Source: Streptomyces abyssalis (GTDB taxonomy: Bacteria; Actinomycetota; Actinomycetes; Streptomycetales; Streptomycetaceae). Taken from it: a stretch of 64,000 nucleotides of DNA. The translations under genes were made by a program, and so were the position numbers. Within the stretch, counting starts at the first letter, position 1, and each line of letters begins with the position of its first letter. The notes beneath the pieces were generated by a model. It was not told the DNA's origin and did not search any database. It worked only from the letters and a program-made list of their open reading frames with translations. Positions 7,746 through 15,667 of this stretch are shown one piece after another. The stretch spans positions 473,540-537,539 of the forward strand of contig NZ_LJGT01000038.1 in NCBI RefSeq assembly GCF_001751365.1. The letters are read 5' to 3'.

Positions 7746-8807
7746 TCAGAGCCTGGGCCGCCGGGCGCGCCAGACCAGGAAGAGCGCGCTGGCGACCGCG
7801 GCCACGCGCAGCGCCACCGGACCCGCCTCCGTGAGGGCCTGGCCCAGTGCCTCGCCGCCCGCGGCGAGCGGCTCGCCCCACCGCCTATCGGCGCGTCCCC
7901 ACAGCCACACCAGCGTGCCCGCCGCGACGAGCCCCGGCATGCCCGCCGCTGCCCACTTGGCCTCCGTACGGCTCAGACGCGGCGACCACCACGCGGCCAG
8001 CCAGCCCACGCCGAGCGGGATGAGCGATCCGATGGCGGCACCCGCAACCAGCAGCACCGCCGCCAGCCACTCCACGACGCCGCCCGCACGGGGACCCGCC
8101 GCCACCAGGCGGGCTCGCCCCGGCCACAGCCGGCGGCGCCCGCCCGCCACGACCGCTTCGGCGTCGGCGTCCGCCTCCGCGTCGGCGGTCTCGTCGTCGA
8201 GGGCCTTGCGGGCAGTGGGCACGGGGGCCTTCGGCCGCCGGGACGCCGCCCGTGCGGCATCGCCCTCCTCGCCGCCGCCCGGAGGGGGCTTGAGCAGTTC
8301 GGGCAGCTCGATGCCGCCGACGAAGCCGGGCACCGGCTCGCCGAAGGTGCGGCTGCCGCCGCCGTCCCCGTACGGACTGGGATCGACCCGCCACCAGTCC
8401 GGGTCGGACTCCTCGGGGCCCAGCTCGTCCATCCCGGCCAGGTGGGGCGCGGACGCGCCGTACGAAGCGGTGGGAGCCGACGGCGCCGACGGGCCCTTGC
8501 CGAGCGAAACCTTCGGGCCCTCGGCGCCGCCGGACGGGTCGCCGGACGAGCCGCCCGAGGCGCCCGAGGCGCCGCCCGACGCACCGCCCGCCGCGACGAC
8601 GTCCTCCGGCCGCCCCAGCTGCGTGAGGATCTTCTTCACGGCCGCCTTGCTCTCGGCGCCGCCCGCCTCGGCCCGCATCCGGTCGATCCGGCCCCGCAGA
8701 CCGCTCACCAGGCGTGCCCGTTCCGCGGCCGTCATCGGCGTCCTGTGGGCCAGGTCGCCGATCCGGCTCAGATAATCGAATACGAGCTTGTCGCTCTCGA
8801 TCCCCAC
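7746..8807 (-). CDS. Conserved membrane protein with long acidic/Gly-rich middle
   Basis: This is a 353-residue protein of unknown function. Residues 1-70 are a helical soluble region (ESDKLVFDYLSRIGDLAHR ... VKKILTQLGRPEDVV), a form seen at the N-terminus of several Streptomyces membrane proteins. Residues about 75-230 are low-complexity (Gly/Ser/Pro, then Asp/Ala). The C-terminal third has three or four hydrophobic helices (AAVLLVAGAAIGSLIPLGVGWLAA; GLVAAGTLVWLW; ALRVAAVASALFLVW). The GTG start at 8807 has GGGGA five bases upstream. Its 3' end overlaps a 17-bp direct repeat (7722-7755). It is divergent from the helicase-associated gene. Confidence 0.75.
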   Translation of the reverse strand: MGIESDKLVFDYLSRIGDLAHRTPMTAAERARLVSGLRGRIDRMRAEAGGAESKAAVKKILTQLGRPEDVVAAGGASGGASGASGGSSGDPSGGAEGPKVSLGKGPSAPSAPTASYGASAPHLAGMDELGPEESDPDWWRVDPSPYGDGGGSRTFGEPVPGFVGGIELPELLKPPPGGGEEGDAARAASRRPKAPVPTARKALDDETADAEADADAEAVVAGGRRRLWPGRARLVAAGPRAGGVVEWLAAVLLVAGAAIGSLIPLGVGWLAAWWSPRLSRTEAKWAAAGMPGLVAAGTLVWLWGRADRRWGEPLAAGGEALGQALTEAGPVALRVAAVASALFLVWRARRPRL

Positions 8808-8890
8808 CAATTCCCCAACGACGGCTTGCCCTTGGCGCCTGCCCTGCGTCTGCCAGGCTCGCCCACGACGGTACCCTGCGCCGCCCGCGC

Positions 8891-8896
8891 TAACGT
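8891..8896 (+). promoter_or_regulatory. -10 box of a probable leaderless promoter
   Basis: TAACGT lies seven bases before the ATG at 8904. With no ribosome binding site in between, a start point on the ATG (leaderless mRNA) is likely. This matches the same arrangement at mqnB, the MurR-family gene, the IclR gene and otsA in this window. Confidence 0.4.
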
Positions 8897-8903
8897 GGGC
8901 TGG

Positions 8904-11492
8904 ATGAGCCCCGAGCACAGAGGCGGCAGCACCGCCGCACCCCGTACGCTCGCCGACGATCTGCGCGCCCGTGACGACGAGGCGCTCGCCGAGCTGCTCC
9001 GCGCCCGCCCGGACCTGCTCTCACCCGTGCCGAACGACCTCACTCAGCTCGCCACCCGCGCCGGCACCCGGGCCTCCGTCGTACGGGCCGTGGAACGGCT
9101 GGACCGCTTCGCGCTGCAGACCGCCGAGGCCATCGCCGTCGCCCCGGACCCGTGCGCGTACGCCACCCTCGAAACCCTCCTCGCCGGCGAGGACCCTGGC
9201 CCGGGCCAGGGCACGCCCGGCGACCCGCACACGGGCGGCGACCCGGGGCGGGGCGACCCGGCCCGGCACGTCGCCGCCGAACTGCCGCGCGCGCTGCGCA
9301 CCCTGCGCCGGCAGGCCCTGCTGTGGGGCGGCGACGACAGGCTCCATCTCGTGCGCACCGTAAGGGAGTTGCTCACTCCCTCCCCCTCGGCGCCGTCACC
9401 GACCGGGCTCGGTCCGACGCTCACGGAGGCCACGGCCGGGATGTCGCCGGGCAGGCTGCAGGACATCCTCGCGAACGCCGGACTGCCCGCCACCCACGAC
9501 CCGGTGAGCGCACTGGCCGGCCTCACCGCGCTCTTCGCGGACGCCGGCCGCACCGCGGACCTCCTGGAGAACGCGCCTCCCGAATCGCTGGCGATGCTGG
9601 AGAAGCTGCGCTGGGGCCCGCCGTACGGCTCGGTGCAGACCGACACGCCCTCACCGCCCGTGACCTGGCTGCTCGACCGGGGCCTGCTGGTGAGGACCGC
9701 GCCCCGCACGGTCGTGCTCCCCCGCGAGGTCGCCCTTCGTCTGCGGGACGGGCGCGCGCACCGCGAGGTCGAGCCGCTGCCGCCCGAGCCCGTGGTCCGG
9801 CGCGAGTATCCGCAGGAGGCCGTGGACGAGACGGCCGCAGGACAGGCGCTCGCCGCCCTCGGCACCCTGGAGGACCTGCTGTCCGAATGGGAGACCGACC
9901 CGCCGTCCGTGCTCCGCTCGGGCGGCCTCGGCGTACGGGACCTCAAACGCACCGCCACCGTGCTCGACCTGCCGGAGCCGACGGCAGCCTTCTGGATCGA
10001 ACTCGCCTACGCGGCGGGCCTGCTGGCCCCCGACAGCGAACCCGACGAGGCGTACGCGCCCACCCCCGCCTACGACGAGTGGCTGCGCCGTCCCCCACAC
10101 GAACGCTGGGCGCACGTCGTCGTCCACTGGTTCACCGGCACCCGCGTGCCCGGCCTCGTCGGCACCCGCGACGCCAAGGGGCGCGGCCTCACCGCACTCG
10201 GACAGGGCCTGGACCGCGGCCTCACCGCCGACGTGCGCCGCCGCACGCTGGAGCTGCTCGCGTCTCTCGACGCCGGTTCGGCTCCCACGCAGCACTCCGT
10301 GCTGGAACAGCTGCGCTGGGAGCGTCCGCTGCGCGGTACCGGAAGCGCCGTCGGCGAGGCCTCGGGCGACCTGCGGACGCAGCTTGCCGAATGGGCCCTG
10401 CACGAAGCCGAGTTGCTGGGCCTGACCGGCCGGGGGGCGCTCGCCTCGTACGCGCGTGAGCTGCTGCTCCCCGGGCCGGGGGCACCCTCAGCGGTAGCTG
10501 GGGATGCCCGCACCGCGGGCGAGTTGGAGGCCGCCGCTGCGCGGACGGCCGGCCGGCTCGCGCCGCTCCTCCCCGAGCCGCTCGACCACATCCTGCTCCA
10601 GGCCGACCTGACGGCGGTGGCACCCGGCCCGCTGGAGCGGCCGCTCGCCGCCATGCTGGGCGTGCTCGCCGACGTCGAGTCCAAGGGCGGAGCCACCGTC
10701 TACCGCTTCACGCCCGCCTCCGTACGACGGGCCCTGGACGCCGGACGGACCGCGAGCGACATCCACGCCTTCCTCGCCGCACACTCGCGAACTCCCGTGC
10801 CGCAGCCGCTGAGTTACCTCGTCGATGACGTCGCCCGCAGGCACGGCAGGCTGCGCGTCGGCGCCGCCTCCTCGTACGTACGCTGCGACGACGACGCCCT
10901 GCTGACCGAGATCACCGCGGACAGGCGCTCCGCGCCGATGCGGCTGCGGCTGCTCGCGCCCACGGTGCTCGCCTCACCGCTGCCGCCGGACCAACTGCTC
11001 GCGAAGCTGCGGGAGATGGGATACGCACCGGCCGCGGAATCCGCCGAGGGCGACGTGCTGATCGCCCGCGCGGACGCCCACCGCTCCCCGCCGCGCACGG
11101 CGCCGGAGCCGGTGCCCGACGGGCCTCCGGTGCCGGACGCGGCACTGCTCACCGCTGCCGTACGGGCCATCAGAGCCGGCGACCACGCGGCGACGGCCGA
11201 GCACAAGCCGTCCAGAGCGCCCGGGCGCGCACCGAAGCCGCCGGCGACTCCGGGCGGCGGCCCGCCCCGTACGACCTCGGCGGACACGATCGCCACGATG
11301 CGGTCGGCGGTCGCGTCGGGTGACGCGCTGTGGATCGGCTACGTCAACGCGGACGGTGCCGCCAGCCAGCGTGTGATCGCCCCGGTGCGGGTGGAGGGCG
11401 GCTTCGTGACGGCGTACGACCACACCGCGGACGAGATCCGCACGTACCCGCTGCACCGCATCACGGGCGTCGCCGAACTCGCCGGGCCGTGA
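8904..11492 (+). CDS. Helicase-associated (Helicase_C_3-type) protein with C-terminal WYL-like domain
   Basis: This 862-residue protein is known in actinomycetes as a helicase C-terminal or XPB/Ssl2-associated protein. It lacks Walker motifs, so it is not itself a helicase. The N-terminus (LADDLRARDDEALAELLRARPDL) and the helical repeats ending in LLDRGLLVRTAPRTVVLPREV look like winged-helix and Helicase_C_3 segments. The C-terminal 70 residues (AVASGDALWIGYVNADG ... YDHTADEIRTYPLHRITGVAEL) resemble a WYL ligand-sensing domain. An XPB-type helicase at 18796 is its usual neighbour; here about 7 kb of accessory genes separate them. An in-frame palindromic repeat encodes residues about 521-536. 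Confidence 0.85.
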   Translation: MSPEHRGGSTAAPRTLADDLRARDDEALAELLRARPDLLSPVPNDLTQLATRAGTRASVVRAVERLDRFALQTAEAIAVAPDPCAYATLETLLAGEDPGPGQGTPGDPHTGGDPGRGDPARHVAAELPRALRTLRRQALLWGGDDRLHLVRTVRELLTPSPSAPSPTGLGPTLTEATAGMSPGRLQDILANAGLPATHDPVSALAGLTALFADAGRTADLLENAPPESLAMLEKLRWGPPYGSVQTDTPSPPVTWLLDRGLLVRTAPRTVVLPREVALRLRDGRAHREVEPLPPEPVVRREYPQEAVDETAAGQALAALGTLEDLLSEWETDPPSVLRSGGLGVRDLKRTATVLDLPEPTAAFWIELAYAAGLLAPDSEPDEAYAPTPAYDEWLRRPPHERWAHVVVHWFTGTRVPGLVGTRDAKGRGLTALGQGLDRGLTADVRRRTLELLASLDAGSAPTQHSVLEQLRWERPLRGTGSAVGEASGDLRTQLAEWALHEAELLGLTGRGALASYARELLLPGPGAPSAVAGDARTAGELEAAAARTAGRLAPLLPEPLDHILLQADLTAVAPGPLERPLAAMLGVLADVESKGGATVYRFTPASVRRALDAGRTASDIHAFLAAHSRTPVPQPLSYLVDDVARRHGRLRVGAASSYVRCDDDALLTEITADRRSAPMRLRLLAPTVLASPLPPDQLLAKLREMGYAPAAESAEGDVLIARADAHRSPPRTAPEPVPDGPPVPDAALLTAAVRAIRAGDHAATAEHKPSRAPGRAPKPPATPGGGPPRTTSADTIATMRSAVASGDALWIGYVNADGAASQRVIAPVRVEGGFVTAYDHTADEIRTYPLHRITGVAELAGP
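10467..10510. repeat. Palindromic repeat inside the helicase-associated gene
   Basis: The sequence contains GGGCCGGGGGCACCCTCAGC followed by GGTAGCTGGGGATG. This is very close to the GGGGGCACC...CAGCGGTAGCTGGGGG elements common between Streptomyces genes. It is read in frame as PGPGAPSAVAGDAR between ELLL and TAGELEA. Confidence 0.6.
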
Positions 11493-11508
11493 ACGGGTTC
11501 GGACCACT

Positions 11509-12489
11509 TCAGCGCCGCTGCCCGCGCAGCGTTCCCGCGGTGGCCCCGGTGCGCTGCCGCAGCAGGACGCGCAGCGTGTTCGCGTGCTCATAGCCCACCC
11601 TCCGCGCGACCGCCTCCAGTGAGAGGCCGGTGGTCCGCAGCAGATGGGAGGCCTGTTCGACCCGCAGGTCCTGGACGAAGCGCACCGGCGAGGTGCCGAG
11701 CGTACGGCGCACGGCCCGCTGGAGGGTGCGTTCACTGACTCCCAGATCGTGCGCCGCCTGCTTGATGCCGGCCGGCTCCGCCAGGTGCTGCCGCGCCCAC
11801 CGTTCGAACGCCGCCACCGTCGGATCGTTCTGTGCGAGGGCGCTCGGAATCGTGTAGGCGGACTGCGAGGGCCGCTCGTCCACGACCAGATAGCGGGCCA
11901 CGAGGTCCGCCAGCGCCGGGCTGGTCATGCGGACGACCGCCAGGGCGAGGTCGACGTGGCCGAAGGCCGCGCCCGCCGTCGTCACGCCACGGGAGGTCGT
12001 CACCATGCTCGTCTCCTCCAGCCCGACGGCCGGATAGCGCTCCCGGAAGACCGGCGCGAGCCACCAGCTCGTCGTCGCCCGGCGCCCGTCGAGCACCCCC
12101 GACTCGGCCAGCAGGAAGGTCCCGGTGCAGGCCGACGCCACGGGGACGCCCCGCTCGCGCGTCTCGCGTACCAGCCGGCGCGCGGCGCCCGAGTCCGGCC
12201 CGGAGACATGGCCGATCAGCGTCTTCGGCCGGCGTTCGGCGAGCGCGGGCACGAGCAGCAGGCCCGCGCCTTCGAGGGCGGGACGCCCCGCCCCTGCGAC
12301 CGGAGCGGTGGTGACCGTGTGCCCGGCCGCGGTACGGACGCGGCGGCGGAAGCCGACCGTGGTCACCTCCCGGGCGGGCGGCGGCTGCGGCAGCTCGCCG
12401 CGCATGGCCTCGGCGGCGGCCAGCACGTCCAGGACCGAGGCCAGTCCGGAGTCGAAGACCCCGTCGTAGGCGAGTACGGCGATGTCCAT
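11509..12489 (-). CDS. GlxA-like AraC-family transcriptional regulator
   Basis: This 326-residue regulator has an N-terminal DJ-1/PfpI-like domain (about 1-190; MDIAVLAYDGVFDSGLASVLDVLAAAEA, with VPVASACTGTFLLAESG at the nucleophile-elbow position where Cys is retained). The C-terminal AraC DNA-binding domain (about 225-320) has two helix-turn-helices (IKQAAHDLGVSERTLQRAVRR and LSLEAVARRVGYEHANTLRVLLRQ). The start was set at MDIAVL because the domain begins there. It is divergent from the thioesterase gene, with an inverted repeat between them, so it may control that gene and itself. It converges on the helicase-associated gene with only 16 bp between the stops. Confidence 0.9.
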   Translation of the reverse strand: MDIAVLAYDGVFDSGLASVLDVLAAAEAMRGELPQPPPAREVTTVGFRRRVRTAAGHTVTTAPVAGAGRPALEGAGLLLVPALAERRPKTLIGHVSGPDSGAARRLVRETRERGVPVASACTGTFLLAESGVLDGRRATTSWWLAPVFRERYPAVGLEETSMVTTSRGVTTAGAAFGHVDLALAVVRMTSPALADLVARYLVVDERPSQSAYTIPSALAQNDPTVAAFERWARQHLAEPAGIKQAAHDLGVSERTLQRAVRRTLGTSPVRFVQDLRVEQASHLLRTTGLSLEAVARRVGYEHANTLRVLLRQRTGATAGTLRGQRR

Positions 12490-12543
12490 GTCGGAAACGG
12501 TATCGAAAGCGTCGTAAGCGACACTCCGCAAGACCGCGCCACG

Positions 12544-12566
12544 GTCGTAGGTTCGCTGTGTACGAC
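12544..12566. promoter_or_regulatory. Inverted repeat between araC-type and thioesterase genes
   Basis: GTCGTA at 12544-12549 is separated by 11 bp from TACGAC at 12561-12566. It lies between divergent genes, 55 bp upstream of the regulator start and 38 bp upstream of the thioesterase start. A second, shorter GTCG-TAAG-CGAC repeat is at 12511-12522. These are candidate sites for the AraC-type regulator. Confidence 0.4.
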
Positions 12567-12603
12567 AGCAACTGAACTGCCACTGACCTGGAGCACACAC
12601 ACC

Positions 12604-13140
12604 ATGGCGCAGTCCACCGCCCGGCCGGCCTCCGGCGACAGCACCACGCGTTCGCGCACCCACACCTGGGAGGCCCCGACCACGTACCTGGACGCGGGCG
12701 ACCGCCCCGGCCTCGAACTGGTCCGTCTCAGCCTCGACGGGCATCTCCCCTCGGCGCCGATCTGCGGCACCCTCGGCTTCAGGCTCGTCGAGGCCGACGA
12801 GGGCCGGGCGGCCTTCGAGGGTGATCCCGGTGAGCACCTGTTCAACCCGATGGGGACCGTGCACGGCGGATTCCTCGCCACCCTCCTGGACTCCGCTCTC
12901 GGCACGGCGGTCATGACGACCCTGCCCGCCGGCCGCGCCTACACCACGGTCCAGCTGGGGGTGAACATGGTCCGCCCGGTCTTCGGGGACACACCGGCGT
13001 TGCGCTGCGAGGGCACCGTCCTCCACGTGGGCCGTACGACCGCGACCGCAGAGGCCCGGGTGACCGGGACCGCGGACGGCAGGCTGTACGCGCACGGCAC
13101 CACCACCTGCCTGGTCTTCGATGCGCCCCGGGCGGGCTGA
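12604..13140 (+). CDS. PaaI-type hotdog thioesterase
   Basis: This 178-residue protein has a hotdog fold and probably hydrolyses acyl- or aryl-CoA thioesters. The segment FNPMGTVHGGFLATLLDSALGTA (near 85) carries the HGG motif and the Asp of PaaI-like enzymes. Strands YTTVQLGVNMVRPV and TATAEARVTG follow. The 40-residue N-terminal extension is hydrophilic. The ATG at 12604 is preceded by GGAG about ten bases upstream. Placement opposite a GlxA-like regulator suggests the pair forms a small regulated unit; the substrate is unknown. Confidence 0.88.
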   Translation: MAQSTARPASGDSTTRSRTHTWEAPTTYLDAGDRPGLELVRLSLDGHLPSAPICGTLGFRLVEADEGRAAFEGDPGEHLFNPMGTVHGGFLATLLDSALGTAVMTTLPAGRAYTTVQLGVNMVRPVFGDTPALRCEGTVLHVGRTTATAEARVTGTADGRLYAHGTTTCLVFDAPRAG

Positions 13141-13224
13141 CGCTCAGGAGGCGGGCACAGGCACAGGCCGGGAGCAGGCGGAGAGCTGGCGGGCACAGGC
13201 CCCGAGCAGGCGGAGAGGGAGCAC

Positions 13225-13548
13225 ATGAGCAGCGGCACGGCAGCAGCCACGACGGTGGTCAACCTCAAGGGGCACCGCGACGACCCCGCCTACGCCGACG
13301 TCGTCTACGTCGGCCGTCCCATGCACCGCGGCGGATGGCACCTGGAGGGCTCGCCGCTGGCGAGCCCCTTCCGCCCGGGCCGCGACGGCTCCCGCGAGGA
13401 GGTGCTGGAGCAGTACCGCGAACACCTCCTGGGGCGCCCGGACCTCCTCGCGCTCCTGCCCGGCCTGCGCGGCCGCCGGCTGGGGTGCTGGTGCGTTCCC
13501 GAGCCCTGCCACGCGCAGGTGATCGCGGAGCTCGCGGACGAGGGATGA
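13225..13548 (+). CDS. DUF4326 domain protein
   Basis: This 107-residue soluble protein is of the DUF4326 type (function unknown). Diagnostic segments are TTVVNLKGHR near the start, VYVGRPMHRGGWHLEGSPLA in the middle and LRGRRLGCWCVPEPCHAQVI at the C-terminus, whose CxC...C pattern could bind metal. ATG start; AGAGGGAG lies upstream. The preceding 80 bp contain imperfect GGCACAGGC/GCAGGCGGAGAG repeats. It is followed by a strong hairpin. Confidence 0.8.
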   Translation: MSSGTAAATTVVNLKGHRDDPAYADVVYVGRPMHRGGWHLEGSPLASPFRPGRDGSREEVLEQYREHLLGRPDLLALLPGLRGRRLGCWCVPEPCHAQVIAELADEG

Positions 13549-13606
13549 GCGGGGACGGGGTTCCGCCCGCGTCTGGGCGCGGGGCGCGGGGCGCGGGCGA
13601 AGCCCG

Positions 13607-13642
13607 GCGCGGGGCCGGGCGCGGGGCCGGGCGCGGGGCCGG
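13607..13642. repeat. 12-bp tandem repeat, three copies
   Basis: Three exact copies of GCGCGGGGCCGG lie in the gap after the DUF4326 gene, with degenerate GGCGCGGGGC copies just before. It is a simple GC-rich intergenic repeat. Confidence 0.7.
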
Positions 13643-13654
13643 GCGCCGGACATG

Positions 13655-13695
13655 CCGGAGGCCCCGGTCCGGGGGTTCCGGGCCGGGGCCTCCGG
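13655..13695. terminator. Strong hairpin terminator
   Basis: CCGGAGGCCCCGG at 13655-13667 pairs perfectly over 13 bp with CCGGGGCCTCCGG at 13683-13695. It sits between convergent DUF4326 and SLOG-like genes and can serve both. Confidence 0.7.
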
Positions 13696-13759
13696 TTCAG
13701 CCGCGCGGCGCCCACGGAAGCCGACAGAGGCGGGCGGCAGCCGGCGGACGTCGGCGGTG

Positions 13760-14251
13760 TCAGCCGCGGCTCGCGCCCGCCGGCCACACGATGTCGACGG
13801 CGAGCCCGGCGCTCCGTGCCCCGTTGACGACGTCGGCCGTCGTACCGGCCTTCTCCTCCGAGCCCGGCTGACCGTCCCAGATGGCGACCAGCCGGTCAGC
13901 GCGCTCCAGCAGCACCGCGTTCGCCGCCTCGTAGGCCTTGCGGTCGGCGTTCGCGTACGGCAGCACCAGCACCTCGTCCGCCGCCGCGGTGAGCCGGTCG
14001 TAGGTCTCGGCATGTTCCGGTTTCACCGTGGCCTGCCGGTAGTCGCGGCTGGGCAGCACCGCTACCAGCCGTCCGCCCGCCGCGAGCACCGACTCCGCGA
14101 AGAGCGAGTCCGCTCCGGCCGCCACACACGACAGCCCCACGAGCCCGGAGGGCTCGAACATGCGCAGCAGTCGCTCGAGTTCCGCCCGTACCAGCGGCAC
14201 CGTCTCCTCGGACAGCTCCATGTGCCCGGTTACCGCAACTTTCGTCGCCAT
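13760..14251 (-). CDS. SLOG/YspA-like nucleotide-binding protein
   Basis: This 163-residue protein has a Rossmann-like pattern. It starts MATKVAVTGHMELSEETV, has a Gly-rich turn in SCVAAGADSLFAESVLAAGG, a strand-loop LVAVLPSRDY, and ends in DRLVAIWDGQPGSEEKAGTTADVV. The DG...KAGTTADVV tail is typical of the SLOG (DprA/YspA-like) families that bind nucleotides or ADP-ribose derivatives. AGGAG lies about ten bases before the ATG. I cannot assign a ligand; it is not next to a defence system here. Confidence 0.65.
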   Translation of the reverse strand: MATKVAVTGHMELSEETVPLVRAELERLLRMFEPSGLVGLSCVAAGADSLFAESVLAAGGRLVAVLPSRDYRQATVKPEHAETYDRLTAAADEVLVLPYANADRKAYEAANAVLLERADRLVAIWDGQPGSEEKAGTTADVVNGARSAGLAVDIVWPAGASRG

Positions 14252-14447
14252 CCCGGTCGCTCTCCTTCGTCAGTTCCGTTCAACGCGCCCTCGGATACGG
14301 TCACGCATCTCATACGGACCACTACACCTTGTGTGCGGACGTATAACCGTATAGGCGCCTGGACTTCAGGCGTGGCCACACGCACGGCAGGCGCCCGTGT
14401 GGCCCCTCGCCCTTGCGCGGCGGGCCGAGCGCACCGCCGCGGACGTC

Positions 14448-14493
14448 GACGCAGCCGCCGTCGCGGACCGGACGCAGCCGCCGTCGCGGACCT
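14448..14493. repeat. 23-bp direct tandem repeat
   Basis: GACGCAGCCGCCGTCGCGGA plus CCG occurs twice in a row in the 315-bp gap between the SLOG-like and LysR genes. The rest of that gap (14252-14566) holds an AT-richer stretch (CGGACGTATAACCGTATAGG, about 14336-14355) that may contain promoter elements, and the LysR box described next. Confidence 0.6.
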
Positions 14494-14533
14494 GCGGCCA
14501 CGTCCCTGGCCCGGCGGTCACCGGCGCCGTCAG

Positions 14534-14546
14534 TAGGCTGCGCCTA
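14534..14546. promoter_or_regulatory. LysR T-N11-A box upstream of the lysR gene
   Basis: TAGGCTGCGCCTA is a perfect TAGGC-N3-GCCTA dyad with T-N11-A spacing, 20 bp before the LysR start. An almost identical dyad lies upstream of the tartrate dehydrogenase gene. The sequence TAGGCT within it also fits a -10 box, so binding here would block or adjust transcription of the regulator (autoregulation). Confidence 0.65.
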
Positions 14547-14566
14547 TCCGTTGTCGGAGGTGGCAC

Positions 14567-15556
14567 ATGGACGTTCGGCAGCTGGCCTACTTCCTGGCCG
14601 TCGTCCGGCACCAGCACTTCGGCCGCGCGGCCGAGCAGCTCCGTATCGCGCAACCGTCGCTCTCGCAGGCGATCAGAACCCTGGAACGCGAACTCGGCGT
14701 ACCGCTGTTCCACCGCGTGGGCCGGGGCATCGTGCTGAGCGACGCGGGTTCGCAGCTGGTCGAGCCGGCCCGTCAGGTGCTGCGGGACGTGGACTCGGCC
14801 AAGGCCGCCGTGCAGTCCGTACGGGGCCTGCAGAGAGGACGCGTCGAGCTGGTGTCCATGCCCAGCCCCGGAATGGAGCCCTTGGCCACGATCATGAGTG
14901 ACTTCACCGGCGCCCACCCGGCTGTCTCGGTGACCGTGGAAGCCGCGTTCACGCCGGAAGAGGTCATCCACTCGGTCAAGACGGGGCGGACGGAACTGGG
15001 TCTGCTGGGGGCGGCTGCCACACCCCTGACCGACGGGCTGAAGGTCCTGCACGTGGAAGACCAGCCCTTGGTGCTGATCTCGCCCCCCGGCGCAGGCAGT
15101 CGGGAGTCCGGAGACGAGGGACACGAGCGGACGGGACAGCACGAGGAGACACAGCCGGGAACCCGGCCGGGGACCGGGCCCGGCGGGACCATCCGGCGCG
15201 GGCAGCTCGACGCGATGCGGCTGGTCGTGAGCAAGCCCGGGAGCCTCATGCGCCAACTCGTCGACGACGTGCTCTCCAGCGGCGTGAACGCCCGGATCGT
15301 CGTAGAGGTCGAGCACCGCACGTCGATCCTGCCCATGGTCCTGGCAGGCGTGGGGCACGCCGTGATGCCTTCGTCCTGGACCCAGCTCGCAGAGAGGGCG
15401 GGCGCCCTCGTCCGCCACATCGAGCCGGTCTCCCTGCTCCGGATCGTCTTCGTGGCCCGCAACACCGCGCTGACACCGGCCGCCCAGGCCTTCGCCGCGC
15501 ACGTCGAGCGGTACGCCGCACAGCTGCCCGACGGCACCCGCCACCATGAGGCGTAA
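14567..15556 (+). CDS. LysR-family transcriptional regulator
   Basis: This 329-residue regulator has an N-terminal winged HTH at residues 1-60 (MDVRQLAYFLAVVRHQHFGRAAEQL ... QPSLSQAIRTLERELG) and a type-2 periplasmic-binding effector domain from about 90 to 310. A hydrophilic insertion near 180-205 (GSRESGDEGHERTGQHEETQPG) is unusual for the family and probably a surface loop. GGAGG lies upstream of the ATG. It is immediately followed on the same strand by a dehydrogenase and a dicarboxylate carrier. Matching dyads before the regulator and before the dehydrogenase suggest that it senses a C4 hydroxy-dicarboxylate such as tartrate or malate; the ligand is inference. Confidence 0.92.
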   Translation: MDVRQLAYFLAVVRHQHFGRAAEQLRIAQPSLSQAIRTLERELGVPLFHRVGRGIVLSDAGSQLVEPARQVLRDVDSAKAAVQSVRGLQRGRVELVSMPSPGMEPLATIMSDFTGAHPAVSVTVEAAFTPEEVIHSVKTGRTELGLLGAAATPLTDGLKVLHVEDQPLVLISPPGAGSRESGDEGHERTGQHEETQPGTRPGTGPGGTIRRGQLDAMRLVVSKPGSLMRQLVDDVLSSGVNARIVVEVEHRTSILPMVLAGVGHAVMPSSWTQLAERAGALVRHIEPVSLLRIVFVARNTALTPAAQAFAAHVERYAAQLPDGTRHHEA

Positions 15557-15559
15557 CCC

Positions 15560-15574
15560 ATAGGCAGGGCCTAT
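15560..15574. promoter_or_regulatory. LysR T-N11-A box upstream of the dehydrogenase gene
   Basis: ATAGGCAGGGCCTAT is a perfect six-base dyad around a three-base centre and includes T-N11-A. It shares the TAGGC-N3-GCCTA core with the site at 14534, lies just after the lysR stop codon and 94 bp before the dehydrogenase start. Confidence 0.7.
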
Positions 15575-15667
15575 CACCGGGATCAGCAGCCCGTCTTGGA
15601 CGCCGCGGGAAGTCACGCGGTTCACTCCCCCGTGAACCCGCGACGCCGACACGCTGGAGGATCACCA

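Noticed and set aside
13607..13642. CRISPR-like regular repeats
   Set aside because: Units are 12 bp, contiguous and without spacers; other repeats in the window are tandem as well. No cas genes.
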